Source of the DNA: Coptis chinensis
Taxonomy: Eukaryota > Streptophyta > Magnoliopsida > Ranunculales > Ranunculaceae
Assembly: GCA_015680905.1 (NCBI GenBank)
Contig: CM027377.1
Location: 87,935,001 to 87,999,000, forward strand
DNA length: 64,000 bases
Direction of reading: 5' to 3'
Shown in pieces: positions 22,236 through 33,478 of the stretch. Positions within the stretch are counted from its first letter, which is position 1. The number at the start of each line of letters is the position of its first letter. Both the position numbers and the translations under genes were made by a program. Below the pieces are notes generated by a model. The model was not told where the DNA came from. It was given only the letters and a program-made list of their open reading frames with translations, and did no database searches.

Positions 22236-24874
22236 AGTTAATACAAAAGTAATGCTTTTAGTATATAACTCTATCACCAATTACAGTACCACCGATAACG
22301 ATGTCAGTCTTATTTGCCTCATGTATTCCATCACCATCAATCCTGGCCTTAGTACAGTCCACATCAAATCTATCACTCCAGGTTCCATCCACATTTGTAC
22401 CATTTTTGGAATCACTACCACCGCAAATTCTAAACAAGGGATCTATGTATTCACGTATGTTATCACTGTCGTGCGCCTCGTCCCAATTAGTATCCTTCCA
22501 ATTGTTCACCCTATTTGTGTAATCCCAAGGCTCATTCCGGCCCTTGGTACAATCACCATTACCATCGGTTTGGTCCTCAGTGCAATCACCACCACTTCCC
22601 TCCACACTTGTATCTTTTAAGGAAACACTACTACTATCGGTCTTGTCCTCAATGCAATCACCACCAGTTCCCTCCATACTTGTATCTTCTTCGCTAACAT
22701 TCTCAATCATCGACTCCCTATTCTAAATTTTACTATTGTCGCAAATAACCTGATCATGTAACTCCTGTGAATATCCTTCCACAGCCACTTCAGTCACCCA
22801 GTCCCCTCCATCCTCCCTAAACATAACTCTGCTATATTCCATTAGTATCATCAATTCTCCAAAACTCGGTTTACACAATTCACTTCTCCTAACTTGTACT
22901 TCATCTTTCTCAGGTATATACACATCATCATCCCCTTCCCCCTAACTATGAATTTCCATAGGAACAATTTCACTTCCCAACCCAGTAACAATTACTTTCT
23001 CAGTCGATATTTTAGGAATAACAAGACTGAAGATACTGGGTTTTGCCTCCACGTCAGCTGTCCTAAATTCTAATTCATGTTTCCCAGGTATATACACATC
23101 ATCCTCCACTTCCGCCTCACTGTGAATTTCCATGGGAACAGTTTGAGTTCCCATCCCAGTAACTACTACTTTCTCAATACCTATGTTGGGAATAACAAGA
23201 CTGAAGATACTCGATTTTGCCTCAACCCAGATGGTGCCTGGGCTACAACCAACCACTTCTACATCAGTAGTATCAGGCATAAGCTCGATATCACCATTGG
23301 TGGTGTAATGCACATCTGAAGCTTCTTTAGTACCTTTATGAATAGTTATTTGGCTCAACACATACTAATATATTAGTTAAACAATAACAGGTATGCCACA
23401 ATGTGAACATACCAGTGCCTACATCCTCATCATCTTTAGCCACATAATAAAGTTCACCCATTTCGGTTTCAGGGACCACAGAGGGAAATAAATTGTCCCC
23501 TCCCATAAAATCTGATCCTTCATTACTACCTAAAAAACACACATTGTACGGTTATTTCTGCCCACTACAAAACTATGTTCTTAATACAATATGGCACAAC
23601 CAAACTTACCGACAATAAATGATTAGTCCACATCACGTTCAAGTACCAAAAATAGATCGCATTCGTCGGTTATGTTTTCTACTCCGGATGGTACAGGGTT
23701 AGCTGCAACATAATAATTCGTTACATAAAAACAACAAAAACCTCAAATTATCTTTGCACACATAGCTTCTTCCAAAATTTACTTCTGAATCATTGCGACA
23801 ATGTGTTTGTATCCACCTTTCCTTCTTTACAGGTTAATTTACAAGACAAATTGACAATGTATAGAAGCATTGTGATGAAGTAATTTCAATTTGATCAGGC
23901 TGCCTAATCGACAATGTACGAACAAATGCTGACAAAGTAATTGCAATTTGATATGGCTGATAAATCGACTGTCTAAAACTCAATTTGAAGCAATATATAT
24001 AGATCAACTGTGTTCATATTCACGATGAACATATCAATTTACGTCCCATCAATTTATCATATCAAAAATTCTTAAAGATTTTCAACTACTTACCACCATC
24101 ACCTACATCATCCAACAGCTCAACACAGGATGCACCAACGTCTCCTTTACTCCCACTCAATGGTCCAATACTAACTGCAAAAACAAATTCAAATTGGTTT
24201 CACTAATTGCCTAATTTTCATTTTATTTATTCAATAAAAACATCCCTACTAACATTCTCAAAAACATTACCTTGCAAAGGGCTAAAAAAGTGCACAAATT
24301 TCTTTGAATAAACAACTTACCACCAGGGGTGTCGTTCCCAATATCTACTCTGTCTTCTTCAATAAACTCCCCTACAACCACTTCGGTGGGTTTGTCAATA
24401 TCTGCCAAAACACTTTTTAAATTAATTCACTGCAAATAAAGACAAACTAAAACGGAATAAGGGGCGAGGGGTGAGCTCAGTACCATCTCTCATTTTATTC
24501 ATGTACGCAGGGGAAGCAGATGAATGTACAACATCATCATCCTCATCCATCAAATCACTTCTTTCTATTCTAGAAATCAAAATATGTAAATCTCCCATCT
24601 TTTTACACCTCATCGACTCAATCATTTCCTTGTAGTCATCCACATCTTCAATAGTGCACGGATGGCCATAAACCAAAAAACAAAACTTCAGTGGTTTAAT
24701 TTTGCTTATTTTCTCAAAAAGTATAATGAAATCGTCCAATGGACAGTTCACAGAACAACTTCGAAGCTTCGTTACCCCACCGGAGTACCTACCACCACCA
24801 CCAATATCATCTGCTTCGAATTTTCCATCATAACTGCATAAGAATTGAAAACTTTCCTTCGTCGCCATTTCCAC

Positions 24875-25209
24875 CTATCCTATGAAAAAAATTCCGTTTC
24901 AACTAATAGGATAAAGAACCTCGACCTGAGACATAAAAGGAAATGAAATAATGAAATAACGTTGAAATAAAGACTTCGTATTAATCTCTACATTAATCGC
25001 CAACAAAACCAAATGTGAACGAATGTGGACTACAACAAAACCAAATAGTCAAACTTTGACCTATAGTTAAAGAAACTTTTAGGCGACAAATTAAATGCAT
25101 GGATAAATAGCTAAAAATTAAATGCAATAACAGCTTTGTATAACCTACCCCCGGAAGATTTTCACCAAATTGAAGAAGAAACTTCCCTTCTTTTTATGAG
25201 CGGGTTAGT
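24875..25209. other. Upstream region of the MULE gene
   Basis: AT-rich sequence that should hold the MULE promoter and terminal repeat. I see no clear TATA box or inverted terminus. Confidence 0.4.
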
Positions 25210-25437
25210 TAGACTTACACCACCACCCCCCCATTAATAGTTGCAATTAGTGTTACCCCCATTTTTCAAAAATATTAGTGATACCCCCAATTGCAAGATC
25301 CAACGGCTCTGAGATGAATTTTTTTTTTTTCGGATGAAGAAATCGACCGTTGGATCTTACAAATGGGGGTATCACTAATATTTTTGAAAATGGGGGGGTA
25401 ACACTAATTGGCAACTACTAATGGGGGGGTAAGTCTA
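25210..25437. mobile_element. Foldback MITE, about 228 bp
   Basis: The left and right arms, about 95 bp each, are near-perfect inverted copies: TAGACTTAC and GTAAGTCTA at the tips, ATTAGTGTTACCCCC and AAAATATTAGTGATACCCCC further in, GATCCAACGG near the centre. The outermost TA could be a duplicated TA target, as in Tc1/mariner-type MITEs. No coding capacity. Confidence 0.85.
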
Positions 25438-26218
25438 TTATTTTTCCTCTGAGGAGTAGTGTGTGGTCAGAGAGTACAATTTTTGGAAAACGTGTATTTA
25501 ATTTTTTTCAATATTTTTCAATTGTTTGTTTCCATTTAGGAGAGAGAAAGAGAAACTTTACATGCATTAAATGCATGGAAATGATGCAACTAGTGAAGGG
25601 TATGTTTTGTAAATAAAGTGTTTTCTGAGGTTACTTATTTAAGGGGTATTATTTGTAAATTTGAAAACCGCTTGGTCAACGATGTCCAGTATTTGAGTAA
25701 ATGGTCAACTGGTGGTTATGGCAATAATAAATAATCAACATCCAGTTATTTAAAAGACCCTTTTGTTTTTCACTATTTTGAAAATTATGTGAATCGCTAA
25801 CATGGTTAAGAGGTAAATAAATTAAACTTAAATTAAAATTAATATCCGATTAATCCTATTAATCGCTATAAGCTCTTGGAGCGATTTGGTGCTATTAATG
25901 TCTAAACTGCATAACTACAAACTGCAATAATTGTAATTCCCTCGCCCTATTTATAACTTTTTGTATGTAATACTAATTTAATTTTAAGTGACTAGTGGTA
26001 GGAGTGTAAAATAGACAGAAAATGTGTGGAAATGAATTAATGTCCTGGTCCGCACTTCACATTGTTAATTAACCGACGTTAGGGGTATCTTGGGACAAAT
26101 GGCCCAAAGTTACAAATGACTACCCATCATAAAAAACAGTGAGGGTAACGCCTCTCCTTCTTCCCCAATAACCTTTCTAGCTTTCTCCTGCACATGCTCT
26201 CTTCTCTTTTCCGTCTCA
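25438..26218. other. Intergenic AT-rich stretch
   Basis: No gene or RNA recognised. The last eight bases (CCGTCTCA) are the left target duplication of the next element. Confidence 0.5.
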
Positions 26219-26407
26219 TAGGGCTGGTCATCGAGTCGAGCTGCTCGCGAGTAACTCAAGCTCGGCTCGACTCAAACTCGTCCGCGCAAAAATATGAGTC
26301 AAGCTTGAGCTTAATTTAAAGCTCGTTCTAGATGGCGAGAGTAGCTCGTGAGCTACTTAAGTCGAGCTCGAGCTTGAATAGCCCGTGAGTTACTCATTTT
26401 ATAAGCA

Positions 26408-26453
<46 letters not shown>

Positions 26454-26454
26454 T
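26408..26454. repeat. (ACCCAT)n microsatellite
   Basis: About seven perfect tandem copies of the hexamer ACCCAT inside the hAT element. Confidence 0.9.
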
Positions 26455-26646
26455 ACCCAATTTATATCACATAAGTAGTCCACAACCCATAAAGTTATGA
26501 CCCATTGACCCGTATGTACTCACTTGCCTAACGCCCCAACATACTTAAAAGAATATAATCGATCAATAATAGCATACACAGGTCTGTCACCATCAACTTC
26601 CTTCACGGTTTTAGGTATAGCAAATTAGAAATCGCTTTCTATTATC

Positions 26647-26862
26647 TTGTTTCTAGGTTATTTGCTTCACCACCTCCACGGCTCCACCAACAAGAGTCCA
26701 AGACCAAGGTCTTATGAAGCTGAGATGGAACCTTTAGCACCACTTGTACAACTTAGGGAAGTTACTGAAGAAGAGTTGAATGTTTATGATGGATCCAATT
26801 CTAAAAAAACTTTGCTTATGGCTATTAAAGGACAGATATATTATGATTCTGGGTTTTTTTAA
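26647..26862 (+). pseudogene. Captured fragment of a membrane steroid-binding protein (MAPR) gene
   Basis: The frame contains PRPRSYEAEMEPL, then PLVQLREVTEEELNVYDG and SKKTLLMAIKGQIY. This is the start of the cytochrome b5-like haem/steroid-binding domain of plant MSBP/MAPR proteins, where LxEVTxEELxxYDG and KPLLMAIKGQIYDV are nearly invariant. Similarity stops right after GQIY, followed by unrelated residues and a stop. The transmembrane start and the rest of the domain (SxxFYGPGGPY) are missing. The fragment lies wholly inside the hAT ends, so it was taken up by the transposon. Confidence 0.85.
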
Positions 26863-27207
26863 GTCAATTTCAAGTGTTGGGTATATGTTAATTTTCATTT
26901 TTATGCAATTTTAATAGATTAGATTATGTTGTGTTTGTCTTTTTGATTATATAGAGATGTTTAATCAAAAAATTTGTTAGAATTCAATCGAGCATAACTG
27001 AGCTTGAGCGTTTGCTCGAACTCGAGCTCGTAGTGAAAAATGAGTCGAGCTCTAGCTGTTAGCACAACCGAATGAGTCAAGCTTGAGCCCCATATTAAGC
27101 TTGAAGAGTTCGAGCTTGAGCTCAAGCATGCTTGCTAAAGGTGCGAGTCGAGTTTGAGCATGGCAATACTCGACTCGGGTAGCTTGATGACCAGCCCTAC
27201 CGCCTCA

Positions 27208-28840
27208 AACTAACCGCCTCTACTTCTCTTTCTTTCAATTGAAACCCTCCACTCACATTCTTTTTCTCTAACCCCAATCAATTAATCAAGTGAGCAGAGC
27301 GAACGTTCTGGGCCAGGGGGGGGGGGGTATGTGGCCCAAAATGTAGTTTGGTTGGTTTATGTCTAACTATCCCCATTTTTCTCCACTTTTTCTTCTCTTT
27401 GTCAGTACCTCCCCCTCTCCCTCTCCACTCTCCACACCCTTTCAATCTCCATCTCTACAAAAAAAAAACAAAAACAAAAACTTGCAAAAACAAACCTTCA
27501 TGTCCAATTCTCCATCTGCAACCCTTCATCTCAATAACTCCTCTCTTTCTTAAAAGTAGTGGTGGGAAGAAATATTTGGGGTTACGGTTTAAGGACTTTA
27601 GATTTTATGCCAGGTTTTTTTATTGTTGGGTTGTTGTTGAATCAGGTCAAAATGGTTCATGTTCTCAACACGGTTTCGTCGACTTCTTATTGATGATAGT
27701 AAAGCTACTTTTTGGGTATTTTTTATTATTATTTAAGCATTTGTTTATTTTCAGTAATTAATTGTTGAATAGGTGTATTTGGGGATTTTAGAGTTATTGG
27801 AAATTTGAATGTGTTAATGTTAGATGGATTTATGATTTGCTAAAATAAGAAATAGGAATTGTCTATAAATGAACTAGGCTAGGTAATATTGGAGAAATGC
27901 AGTGGAAGCTACTACTTGAGTGATATAGCACTACACAACATAACAATTGCTTGGAATTTGGTGTTGGAATAGTATAAGATTATGACCAAGTTATATTGTT
28001 ACCTTTTCCTTTGTATTGTTATTTTTTTTTTTTTTTTTTTTTTTTTTTTGGTGATTTAGAGGTGTTTCAAGTGATTGAGAAGTGTTTATTTTATTGAATT
28101 ATTTTTAAGCAGAAGAAATGATTCTATTATTGTGGTTATCAAATTTCATTTTTAGTCAAATTTATGTGGTAATGAAAAACATGAGAAGTAATTGAAATTA
28201 TGAAAAGTGTTTTCATTGTTTGCTTGCATTCTATTATTGTTTGGTTCATCTCTTTCCAACAATTTGGGGATTATGTAGAATGTGTTAATAATTGCATAAT
28301 AAACTTATACCTAGGTTGTTCTGAACTTGTATTCTATTTGCTACAATTATATTGTTTGTCACTTTGATGTTCTATTTATAAATTGCATGTTCTAGGTTTA
28401 TGTTAATTTTTTAGTTGACAGTAGCATATTTCTTTCTAGGGAATTGGTTCTTAGAGTGTGTTTAGGGGTTGTTCCTGTTAAGGATCAATCTTAAAGCTTC
28501 ACTCTTATTTGCAATATTAATAACCAATTTTTTTAGTACAACTTGAATTAAGAAAACAATTGTGAGGGGGTATAAGATCGAATAACCATGGTGTAGCAGT
28601 TTACTTTGATTCTTGATAAATCAATGTGTTATAGTTATTTGTCGGTTAATTGACTACCCCTTTTATCTTTGCTTTCGGTATGCAACTTGTCGAATTGAAC
28701 GTTTAAACAAATCGATGAGTTAGATTGGAATTGATGGATAGGTAATAGAGTTATTGCTTATGGATATTGAGGGGAGTTTGTCATAGCATCCAATCCAATG
28801 GTTGAACCATAGTTCAACGAGTAACTTTGTTGAATAACCA
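27208..28840. other. Intergenic with homopolymer runs
   Basis: Contains a G12 run near 27317, a pyrimidine-rich stretch (27365-27460) and a T-run of about 29 at 28021-28049. The frame at 27348-27761 is low-complexity and not supported as a gene. The final A (28840) is the left half of a Helitron AT target. Confidence 0.5.
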
Positions 28841-29619
28841 TCTATATAACAAAGAAGAGAGGAGTGGGACAACAAATTGCACCTCATAAGGTGATATTTG
28901 GTCATGCCACCCCCTCACCATAGCCACTAGATTGTTTTCTTGAGGTGAGTTAACAAGCTTTTTGGGGTGAGTTTAAAAAAATTTCTCACCTCACCCACCC
29001 CACACAAAAAAAGTGTGGACTATTTTTGGGCTAAACTTTTATGGGCTGTTGGGCTCTGGAAACAGTGAGTAGGGGGCGTGGATGCGCCGAAGGCGCGCGT
29101 ATCTGTGTCGTACCGATGGGGGGGCGAATGTGCATCAGGGGCGCCAAAGGCGCGTGTATCTGTGTCATACTCTGGAAACATGAGTAGGGGGCGGATGTGC
29201 ATCGGGGGCGCCGAAGTCGAAAGCGCACGTATATGTGCCGTACCGGGGGCAGATATGCGTCGAGGGCACCAAAGGCATGCGTATCTGGGTCGTACAAGGG
29301 ACGGATGCACGTTAGGGGCGCCGAAGGCGTGCATATCTGTGCCATACCGGGGGTGGATGTGCGTTGGGGGATCTGAAGACGCGCCTATTTGTGCCGTACG
29401 GGGGGCTGATGCGATTCGGGGGCGCCGAAGGCGCATATCTGTGCCATATCGGGGGGCAGATGTGTGTTAGGGGCGTCGAAGGCGCGTGTATCTGTGCCAT
29501 ACAAGAGGCGGATTCGCATCGGGCTAAAAGGTGCATATGTATGTGCCGTCTTGAAGGCGGATCGCTTGGCGTCGGATTTGAAGGAGCGATATAATGCGAT
29601 GCGGCATGGCAAATACTAG
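28841..29619 (+). mobile_element. Non-autonomous Helitron (779 bp) inserted at the 5' end of a larger one
   Basis: Starts TCTATATAACAAAGAAGAGA after A28840 and ends GGCATGGCAAATACTAG at 29619, before T29620. That is the TC...CTAG form inserted between A and T, without target duplication, as Helitrons do. The same 5' sequence (TCTATATAACAAAGAAGGGA) begins again at 29620 and the same type of 3' end (AGCATGGGCAAACCCTAG) occurs at 42842, so the two elements share both termini. No coding capacity; most of it is a tandem array. Confidence 0.82.
29075..29560 (+). repeat. GC-rich minisatellite of hairpin units in the small Helitron
   Basis: About nine units of 50-60 bp, each with a core like GCGCCGAAGGCGCGTATCTG followed by TGTCGTAC and a GGGGGCGGATGTGC spacer. 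In most units GCGCC-GAA-GGCGC is a perfect 5-bp stem with a GAA loop. Cores lie near 29085, 29138, 29207, 29263, 29318, 29371, 29421, 29471 and 29527. Confidence 0.88.
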
Positions 29620-29639
29620 TCTATATAACAAAGAAGGGA

Positions 29640-31662
29640 AGGGTGGGGCCCATAGGGCCTCCAATCCTAGGGTCCAAACACCTTCTCAGATTTTCACCCT
29701 GCTTATGACATGGCGGAATCTAAGGGTATTTGGTGGTATGTTTCTTTAGTTAACGCAGACTGGCCCATAGTATTGTGCTTTTCTCCAAACGCCTCTTTTC
29801 TTTTTTCCAAACAAACCAACTATCAGTCTCATCCCTACCGCCCTCATCACTCCAAATTCTTTTTTTTTGTGGAACACTCCAAATTTCTATTCCTCATCCA
29901 TCTAAAGAATTGTCGTTTCTTTTGAATTGATGTTTACTTTACTCTGATTTTCTAGAACCCATTTAACCCATTTAAATTTGTTTTGGAAAGGTAAGAATTA
30001 AATTGAAAGATAATGTTTTTTTTAGTTGGCGTCGGTTCATGTAACCAAATGGTTAATGCACTGTTTGGTGAAAACTAATATTTGATTTGGTGGTTCAAGT
30101 GTTTGATTGTTGTGATGTCTCTTCCAATGGCAGTTGTAACTGTTTCTCTCCCAGTCCAAGCAAAGAATGCTAATAATATTTGCGTGTGCGCCTTGACTGA
30201 GATTCAAACCAAAGACGATAATCTTCATAGACAAGGATATTCAGCACTGCGCTCAACAAGGAAACAAGACCAGAAAAAATTCAGCTACTATATATAAAAA
30301 AGAAAATGCTTCCTAGCAAAAATTCAGCTACTATATATAAAAAAGAAAATGCTTCCTAGCAAATAGTATCCACTGTACTAAGATATTACCTTAGATACAG
30401 CAGCATAATGTAAAGTGTTAGTTCCTTTGGATTTTTTTCTATTATTTTGTATTTTTTAAACTTGGAGTACTTTAATACATGCATTTGTTAAAGTTCGTTT
30501 GGTTTTTATTAATGGGGAAAGATTTGGAGTTATGTAGTTTGAGTAGGAGAGTAGGGTTTCTATTGTTTTAGGGTGAAATGGACTTGTAGAGTGTTTGATC
30601 AAATGGGGTTGTTGCCATATTATTTTAAAAGTTTGTTGGGTTCATGATTTTGGCGGATGAAAAGTAACATGAAATATCAAAAGCAATATTTTGGTAGTTG
30701 CATGGTTTATTTGCTTTTGGCGTATACTGCTTTGTGCAGCGAACACAAGGTATTCTTTATTAAAAGGTGAAAAAATAGTTCCCTCTGTGTTCACTGGGCA
30801 GTTGCATAGTTTATTTGCTTTGGTTTTTATAAGTCCCCATTTTAGGAAGACAAAGACGATAGTAAATGTGGGAGTTTATAACCTAAGAATCTAAAATAGC
30901 TTGTACTTTTTTTAACTTGGTTAGGCATAAATTATGGTGCTATTGCCCACTATATTGTCCCAAAGTAGAAGTTAGTTGTTCTGAAAAGTATAGCTAGTTC
31001 TTTCATTTTTCAAGGTTAAGATTATCAGTCGTCTGAGAGTGGAAACAGTCAGGCTCCTATAACATTAGAAACACACTGCCTCCACGTTAATAACATGTTG
31101 TTATTCCACTCACAGGTTGTAAAAACAGTTTATTGTTGAATTCAGTTAACCATATAGAATTTATGGAAGTAACTATTGTGTAAACTATATATATAGAATT
31201 TATGAGAGTCAATCCAGCCAAATTTGTTCCTAACATTACAACATCAGTGATAAAAACACATCATTGATTAAAACTATAGCATCCCAATCACCCAAACCTT
31301 GACTTCTGATTGACACTCCTCAACCAGACACAATCCAAAGTGTTAGTTCCTCTTCCAAATGGCACCGTACCTATTGGATAAGTTAGTTCACACCTATACA
31401 TTCACAAATATACGTTCACACCTTTCTCTCTACCGATGGACCCTTTTTCTCTTTTATATAGATTTAAAGTTTCTAAACCCTTATTCCTTATATTACAGTT
31501 GTGAATTTTCATTAATATAAAAAATTTCTATATTAAGGCAACATGTATTTGTAGTTTCTATAGTAAATAACATAAGAATGTTCTATGTTGAGGGCTTTAG
31601 GCAATGTATATTTGTAGTTTCTACAGTAAATAACAAAAATAATAATTGAAAATCACAATAAC
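29640..31662. other. Noncoding 5' part of the large Helitron
   Basis: No recognisable protein. A perfect 43-bp tandem duplication lies at 30275-30317 and 30318-30360. A short diverged repeat (gtagtttctayagtaaataac) appears twice near 31550-31640. Confidence 0.55.
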
Positions 31663-33105
31663 TGATAAGAGCCCAAAACTGTAGTCTTAACCCTTTAACA
31701 ATAATACTTTTAGACCAATTATGCGAGTAATAAATAAGAGTTAATGTTGATTACGTATTTTTATATATTTCAGGCATTGGAGTCAATTACATGTAGAAAT
31801 GTGTCACTTTTGTGAGATAAAGGAGCAAGGGTTGGTTGCAGAGAAGTTCTATGATTAAAGGCCAAGATTCAAGGAGAAAAAGTCTTTTTAAAGCCCGGTC
31901 AAAGCTAAAAAGTCAACGCAGACAGAAACAGCGCACAAAAGTCAACAGAATTTCCAAAGACCGTATCTTTAGACTCAAACCTCGGAATTGGGCCTACCTT
32001 ATGTCAAAACGACCGTCTTGGAAAAATCTTTCTAATGGTCCAAACCTTGACCCAATCAGGGGAGGAAAAGTGGATCAAAAGTCTGTTGAAGTCAAATCTA
32101 GCTAAAAAGGCCTCTGTGGATTGAAGAATTTGGGTTTTGGGCTCGATTTTTCAGCCCAAAACATGGATCCAAGCCCGTGCACGAAATTGTGGATCTCTTT
32201 CTCTTCTTGAAAGGAGGAAAAGAGGGGACTCATTAGCTAGACCTAGATTAGAAAATAAATTAGTTTACACTTCATTAATTAGTTTTATTACCTTGTTTTG
32301 AATTTAGTTTTGAATAAGTACTGTTATTTATTCATTAGATCAATAAAAGTAGTTAGTTATTCATAAATTTAGTTTTAGTTTATTAAATCACTTAGATCTA
32401 AATTCAATTATTGAGTTATTAATCCTTTCTTAGTTGTTAATTCAGTTTTGAATTCTTGAGTAGATTAATATAGCAAATTTATAATCTTTATATTATGTCT
32501 TGTTTTAATTCCTAAAGAAATGATAGTTTTATGAATCAAGGCTAAACCTCCATTAGAGGGGTTTGAGGAAGCCTTGATGAAAACTTGATTGTGTAGTGTA
32601 GAAATAGTTGTAAGATTTTATTCCACTCTAGAAGGTAGTTGATTCGCCATGAGAATGGGTTGAACTTCCTCACATGCTAGTCGTTATTTGGTAGAGATTG
32701 CCATGAATGATTAGGGATTAGAATGACCAATTCTTATTGTAAGAACATAAGAATTGGTTTACAACAATCTATGCTAGCTTATTAAGTTGAATTCAAGGTG
32801 GAATTAAATTTCCCTAATTCTTTACCTAGATTCGAACCTTAGTATTTGAATTGCCATTGTAGTATTTAGAACATTTCGAATACGTATTTCCATTATTACT
32901 CTCATTAACTTTGATAGACTGATAATCGTAGTTAACTTAGAATTCTAAAGAACTAGGAGTTGAACGAATCTTCTATTCCAACTTTATTGCAATAGCATCA
33001 AGAGTAGAAAACTTTGATACCATTAAGCGTGAAAGAGTTCTAGTTTTACTTGCGTTGAGTTTCGTAGCTTATTCGTAGGTAAAACTATCGTTTTTCCATT
33101 TATCA
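31663..33105 (+). repeat. Solo LTR of the element B family
   Basis: 1443 bp from TGATAAGAGCCC to TTTATCA, similar along its length to the B LTR at 12009-13311 in inverted orientation. It is flanked by ATAAC (31658-31662) and ATGAC (33106-33110), a 5-bp target duplication with one change. No internal region is present, so the element was removed by LTR-LTR recombination. Confidence 0.9.
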
Positions 33106-33478
33106 ATGACGTACATTTATTATTCAATGTATTTGTAGTTTCAATCATATATAACCAAATTAATAACAAAAAATCACAACGACATACATTTATTATTCAA
33201 TTTTTTTTTATACTCATGCATTATATGAAAAATTATCCTCATTGTAGCTTTCACATCATGTAATTAAAGCTATGTTACGTAGGCATGTATCCTTGCTGGA
33301 CATGTATTCTTTCTGTGGCATCTTACTGCATCTTCTAAGGATTGCACTATCAAAAATCAATGTTTCTTATAGCTTCTTATAGCTAATTACCATTCCTTCT
33401 CTTTTCTCTGTTTTAAATTTTGAGTGTACAATTTCTATGAAGGATTGAACCTGATGGTGGACAAAGGGAAAACGGCAA

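Larger units (their letters stand above)
18511..24874 (-). pseudogene. Mutator-like (MULE) transposase gene with N-terminal PB1-like domain
   Basis: Minus-strand, multi-exon, broken. The first exon (24874 to about 24472) encodes a PB1-like fold: a basic CSYDGKF start, GGRYSGGVTKLRS, then an acidic EDVDDYKEMIES. Short exons with GT-AG borders follow (about 24402-24321, 24177-24095, 23700-23605, 23535-23415). Next is an exon from 23361 with two tandem repeats of about 57 residues (SSIFSLVIP, VPMEIHS). After the LTR insertion come a repeat-rich spacer and MuDR-type N-domain (20853-19982), the transposase with DGTHLKG and ISDRHQSL acidic residues and NHVESWN, a SWIM finger (CSCGWFQQMGILCAHAC) and a degraded CCHC knuckle (LCGEKGHNKSTC). 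A frameshift near 19650 separates the two catalytic Asp. Terminal inverted repeats were not found. Confidence 0.82.
26219..27199. mobile_element. Non-autonomous hAT-type transposon carrying a gene fragment
   Basis: The element starts TAGGGCTGGTCATCGAG and ends as the inverse (CTTGATGACCAGCCCTA). It is flanked by an 8-bp duplication, CCGTCTCA at 26211-26218 and CCGCCTCA at 27200-27207, one mismatch, which is the hAT hallmark. Subterminal parts are full of GAGCTCGAGC/GCTCGAGTC-like repeats in both orientations. No transposase is present. The centre contains a piece of a cellular gene (26647-26862) and a short CCATAC microsatellite. Confidence 0.9.

Noticed and set aside
22252-22726. Plus-strand frames of up to 122 codons
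   Set aside because: They are shadows of the minus-strand MULE coding repeats, which read as Asp/Gly-rich coding sequence.
27348-27761. 137-codon plus-strand frame with a hydrophobic end
   Set aside because: Composition follows the pyrimidine-rich and T-rich DNA, overlapping frames are equally open, and there is no family motif or splice-supported extension.
29020-29612. Several long overlapping frames on both strands (Arg/Ala/Pro-rich)
   Set aside because: They are translations of the GC-rich minisatellite in the small Helitron; every frame is open because the repeat lacks stops.
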